22,500 nucleotides of DNA from Chromera velia (lineage: Eukaryota > Sar > Chromeraceae). The notes below the pieces were generated by a model. That model saw nothing but the letters and a program-made list of their open reading frames with translations, was not told where the DNA came from and made no database searches. The stretch covers positions 2,501 through 25,000 of the forward strand of contig JAHBMJ010001000.1 in the NCBI GenBank assembly GCA_018398765.1, in the 5' to 3' direction. Numbering within the stretch: the stretch's first letter is position 1; every line of letters begins with the position of its first letter. Of the stretch, positions 20,233-22,500 are shown one piece after another. A program made the translations under genes and the position numbers.

Positions 20233-21154
20233 AAAAAGAAAAAAGAACGAGATCCACAAAGAGAACGTAGAAAAGACGGCGATCTAGGAAAAGAGTGATT
20301 AGTGCTCTTTCTTCTTGGTTGCTGTGGAAGGAAAATATTTCACAGGCCCTGGAAGAGACTTGGGGGGGGAGCCAAACGGGAGCAGACAGACAGACAGAGG
20401 CTGCTCGGCAGGTAAGTAAGTGAGCCTGTTCGAAGGACCTTTAGGCTATTTTGTGTGCATGCAGACAACAAATACGCAAACAGAAAAGCGGACTGGCAAA
20501 CAGTGTTATTTTTCTGATCTTGTTTCTTTGTCCTGTGCACTCTCCACGAGAAAATGGACACCCGCATGTCGACATGCAATAGGACAGAAAACCTGGAAGG
20601 AACGCAGATAGCAGTCCTGGCAAGCATGACAGAGCAACATTATCATTTTCCTATGCAAGCACATATGTTCCATGACTGACATCCTTGTCGTGTCTGTCGA
20701 AGAAGGAACGCGCAGAGGTGCGCACCCACTCAGGTTTGCTGCAGGTCTCCACAATGATCTTCAGCTGCTCCTCCGTCGGCTCCTTCTTTGCGCTTGGGTT
20801 TGACCCTGCCGCAGCCTGGGCCTCTTTTTCCTTGCTTGCGGCCTGTGCGGCCGCCTGTGCGTACACAGAGAGGTGCTGGTGGGGAGCGGGTTGAATGTGC
20901 AACTGTTGGTGTTGCACTGCCTCAGGCTGCTGTTGTATGTACTGGGGGGGAGAGAAGTATTGGTATGCTGGTGCTGCAGCGACAGCGGGCTGCAGGACTG
21001 GGTTGGAGGGGGTTGGGGAGGGGAGGCCGTACTGTGGGTAGATCGCTGCAGGCTGCATGGGGGAGTACATTTGTTGGTGCTGCAGCTGCTGGCCGACAGA
21101 CGGGTCTGCGTACACCTGCATTGGCTGCGCCTGGGCGTAACCGTAATACTGCAT
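12840..21154 (-). CDS. calcium-dependent protein kinase with N- and C-terminal EF-hands (18 exons)
   Basis: Exons (high to low): 21154-20681, 20172-20130, 19554-19460, 19251-19134, 18788-18732, 18250-18189, 17889-17842, 17426-17338, 16939-16887, 16584-16319, 15927-15661, 15447-15355, 14933-14863, 14537-14486, 14193-14140, 13790-13662, 13419-13337, 12975-12840; 2190 nt, 729 aa, all in phase. Residues 1-130 are Gln/Tyr/Pro/Ala-rich. Two EF loops (156-167, 197-208) precede the kinase: GQGAFG 257-262, K279, E299, gatekeeper T328, HKDLKPQN 376-383, DWG 420-422, APE 444-446. Three complete EF loops follow (586-597, 620-631, 656-667); a fourth (about 695-706) lacks calcium ligands. Family: Ca2+ binding to the C-terminal EF lobe relieves autoinhibition of a Ser/Thr kinase. 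There is no Gly2, hence no N-myristoylation. Least certain junctions: the exon 17 donor (GTTCGT) and the exon 15/16 join, where EF spacing is 34 rather than the usual 36 residues. Confidence 0.94.
12976..13031 (-). repeat. (GA)n(CA)n tract, sense (TC)n(TG)n, at CDPK exon 18 acceptor
   Basis: On the CDPK sense strand a TC run passes into a TG run ending in TGCAG, and exon 18 starts at 12975. This is the same layout as in front of AMMECR1 exon 3. Confidence 0.9.
13420..13455 (-). repeat. sense (GTCT)n array before CDPK exon 17 acceptor
   Basis: On the sense strand, GTCT units lead through TGTGTG into CTGCAG. Exon 17 begins at 13419. Confidence 0.88.
13584..13661 (-). repeat. sense (GTCA)n array beginning at CDPK exon 16 donor
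   Basis: The donor GTCAGT at 13661 begins three GTCA units. After an interruption come about nine more units, then a few others. The intron therefore offers many copies of the donor hexamer. Confidence 0.9.
13931..14014. repeat. (TG)n(TCTG)n(TC)n compound microsatellite
   Basis: The + strand reads TG, then TCTG, then TC units. It lies in CDPK intron 15 in the opposite orientation to most repeats of this gene, since its sense strand is CA/GA-rich. Confidence 0.88.
14113..14139 (-). repeat. sense (GGCA)n array beginning at CDPK exon 15 donor
   Basis: The donor GTCGGG at 14139 passes straight into GGCA units on the sense strand. This mirrors the GTCAGGCAGG start of AMMECR1 intron 7. Confidence 0.85.
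14797..14856. repeat. (GCAA)n/(GGAA)n tract in CDPK intron 13
   Basis: Purine-rich four-base units on the + strand (TTCC on the sense strand) lie a few bases inside the intron from the exon 13 donor at 14862. Confidence 0.8.
15932..15975 (-). repeat. ATTC/AGTC-rich tract near CDPK exon 11 acceptor
   Basis: Imperfect tandem copies of a CAGTCATT-like unit on the + strand end next to the exon 11 acceptor (ATGCAG, exon start 15927). Confidence 0.75.
16858..16886 (-). repeat. sense (GTCG)n array beginning at CDPK exon 9 donor
   Basis: The donor GTCGGT at 16886 is the first of about six perfect GTCG units on the sense strand. Confidence 0.9.
19118..19133 (-). repeat. sense (GTCA)n array beginning at CDPK exon 4 donor
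   Basis: About four GTCA units start at the donor at 19133. Confidence 0.85.
19318..19442. repeat. (CA)n(GA)n(GACA)n compound microsatellite in CDPK intron 3
   Basis: CA, GA, CAGAGA and GACA units run for about 125 bp on the + strand, making a T/G/C-rich sense strand. The nearest exons are 19460-19554 and 19134-19251. Confidence 0.9.
20187..20235. repeat. (GAAA)n microsatellite in CDPK intron 1
   Basis: About eleven GAAA units (TTTC on the sense strand) lie 15-65 nt before the exon 2 acceptor and could act as a polypyrimidine tract. Confidence 0.88.
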
Positions 21155-21458
21155 TTTCTGTTCTTTTTGCTTTCTATCTCCTCCGGTCTCTACAGAGCAC
21201 TTTCTATCGTGAAACAGCTGGAGGTCCTCGATGCAATGGCACAGTCAAAGGTCAGTCAAAACATCATCTGCAAGGTGAGGCGAGCGAAGAAAAAAGCCTT
21301 CTGTCTGTGCCAACTGATGAAAGCACCAAAAAGTCCGATCAAAGTCTTTCTGCGTGTGGACTCCGCAACAAACCGTACTTGAAAAGGAGAAGTGCACGCG
21401 CTTAAATTGAATTCGGAACTGCATATAGCCGAGAGGGGAAGAATGCACATGCATGCAT

Positions 21459-21481
21459 GATCGATCGTCGCGCGATCGATC
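21459..21481. repeat. short perfect inverted repeat (hairpin)
   Basis: GATCGATCG, a 5-nt loop, then CGATCGATC. It lies between the CDPK TATA box and start codon, so it would be in the transcribed leader or its intron. Confidence 0.7.
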
Positions 21482-21585
21482 GATCGGGGCGAGGCGTACA
21501 CTGACGCACGCATGGTGCATGGAGAAGTAGACCCAGGCATACCACGCCAGGAGGTTATACAAACTTCGTCATACATGCCGGGGCC

Positions 21586-21593
21586 TTTATATA
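21586..21593 (-). promoter_or_regulatory. TATA box of the CDPK gene (candidate)
   Basis: The - strand reads TATATAAAGG in a GC-richer surrounding, about 430 nt before the CDPK ATG. It resembles the TATAAAAG in front of the gene at 10082. If used, the 5' leader is about 400 nt or contains an intron. Confidence 0.45.
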
Positions 21594-21645
21594 GACTTAA
21601 GCGACTGCATGTTAACCAATTTATTTTTTTAAAAATAAAAAAAAA

Positions 21646-22065
21646 ACTCTAGTTAAGAAGTATTAGTGTATCATTCAGTGTGTCATTCAGAAAGAGCCGC
21701 GTGAGCTGCCACCGTGTGCACCGCCGCACTGCGGAAATCCGAATTTTGTCAAACCGATTGTGTTGCACTGATGTTAACCGCAGAATAAATAGTCATGTTC
21801 AGTGGTTACGTCTTGAAGAAATCTGTTAATCCAGAGTTGCTATCTGGATAGAACGAAAAGTAATCCACCAGATTCGGAAAAGCAAATTGCATTCAACACG
21901 GAATTTAATCGACTCCATGAGGTGCGCGCACAGTGCAACACAATTGGTTTAACAAAATTCGGATTTCTGCAGTTCGCCTTGCGGCGGCGGTGCACGCGGT
22001 AGCAGCTCATGCGGCTCTTTCTGAATGACACAATGAATGACACACTGATACTTCTTAACTACTCT
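21646..22065. mobile_element. MITE-like element with long terminal inverted repeats and 5-bp target duplication
   Basis: The element spans 21651-22060 (410 bp). The left arm 21651-21770 and right arm 21931-22060 are near-perfect reverse complements, beginning AGTTAAGAAGTAT and ending GTTGCACTG. They differ at several single positions and by a roughly 10-bp indel. The 160-bp spacer is unrelated between arms and has no gene. ACTCT flanks both ends (21646-21650 and 22061-22065) as a direct repeat, consistent with a target-site duplication. No transposase is present, so it is non-autonomous. The superfamily is not assignable from 5 bp and these ends alone. Confidence 0.85.
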
Positions 22066-22500
22066 GTAAGTCTTTTGTAGTCTTTTGAGACTTTTGAACT
22101 GTCTCTCAATTAATTGTTATCGATCTGCCTAACAGTTATCACGTATTTCTTTACAGTTTCTTACTCTAAAAAACTTTGAAAAACTCAAAGTTGAGAATAA
22201 TTAAGAGATTATTATGTGACAAAAAAGATGATTAATTATCAGTATAAGTGTTGATCAACAAAAAAATTTGTACTAAAACGGTACAGTTTTTTCCCATCTG
22301 TTTTCACGTTAGGTTTTACGCATGCCCCTTTTACATATTGAACCAACACCGTGATAGGAAACAACTTTTAAAAGTTTATATGTTTTCCTTATATTTTATT
22401 TATTCATAATACATTGTAATTCATATTTCGAATTTAGAGTTTGAATTGATTAAATATTTCGGTACGTAATGAGCCGCATTACGCCCCGACTCTTACATAT
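22066..22500. other. AT-rich intergenic region
   Basis: No gene, RNA or structured repeat was recognised between the MITE-like element and the end of the window. Confidence 0.5.

Larger units (their letters stand above)
21155..21645. other. upstream region of the CDPK gene
   Basis: Contains the likely TATA box (21586-21593, - strand), a short hairpin (21459-21481) and several ATGs upstream of the CDPK start, some opening frames of about 100 codons with no recognisable product. A 5' UTR intron or upstream-ORF control is possible but cannot be shown. A + strand exon-like segment at 21196-21250 is described in the findings. Confidence 0.4.

Noticed and set aside
20788-21405. 169- and 205-codon + strand frames
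   Set aside because: Most of their length is antisense to the Gln-rich CDPK exon 1. Only the short 21196-21250 segment merits a note.

Overview
The window is nuclear DNA from a eukaryote, most likely an alveolate alga with a secondary plastid. A chromerid such as Chromera is my best guess; I could not check this. The reasons are: (1) a calcium-dependent protein kinase (CDPK) of the kinase plus EF-hand type; (2) a protein with a signal peptide followed by a transit-like leader with Phe just after the predicted cleavage site, the arrangement used for complex plastids; (3) small exons separated by introns full of simple repeats. No bacterial, organellar or viral gene was seen.

Four protein-coding genes alternate in direction. 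AMMECR1-family gene: + strand, 1863-6354, 8 exons, 217 aa. Ankyrin-repeat gene: - strand, 8110-9192, with a possible upstream exon at 9393-9613. Putative plastid-targeted protein of unknown function: + strand, 10082-10795, one exon. CDPK gene: - strand, 12840-21154, 18 exons, 729 aa. All splice junctions in both multi-exon models were placed by hand and close in phase.

Layout: 1-780 is AT-rich intergenic DNA; 781-1862 is the AMMECR1 upstream region. The convergent interval 6355-8109 carries an inverted-repeat (foldback) element at 7616-7957. The divergent interval 9614-10081 is GC-rich and holds a palindrome cluster, plus an inverted repeat ending 2 nt from a TATA box. The convergent interval 10796-12839 is largely AT-rich. 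Beyond the CDPK start there is a TATA box at 21586-21593 and a 410-bp MITE-like element at 21651-22060 with about 120-130 bp inverted repeats and a 5-bp target duplication.

The genes do not form a pathway that I can recognise; they look like independent neighbours. The most striking general signals are in splicing. Half of the 24 inferred donors have C at +3 (mostly GTCAGT), 20 of 24 acceptors end in TGCAG, and tetranucleotide or dinucleotide repeats often begin at, or run into, the splice sites. The CDPK is itself unusual: EF-hands on both sides of the kinase, a Gln/Tyr/Pro/Ala-rich leader, DWG instead of DFG, HKD instead of HRD, and a Thr gatekeeper.
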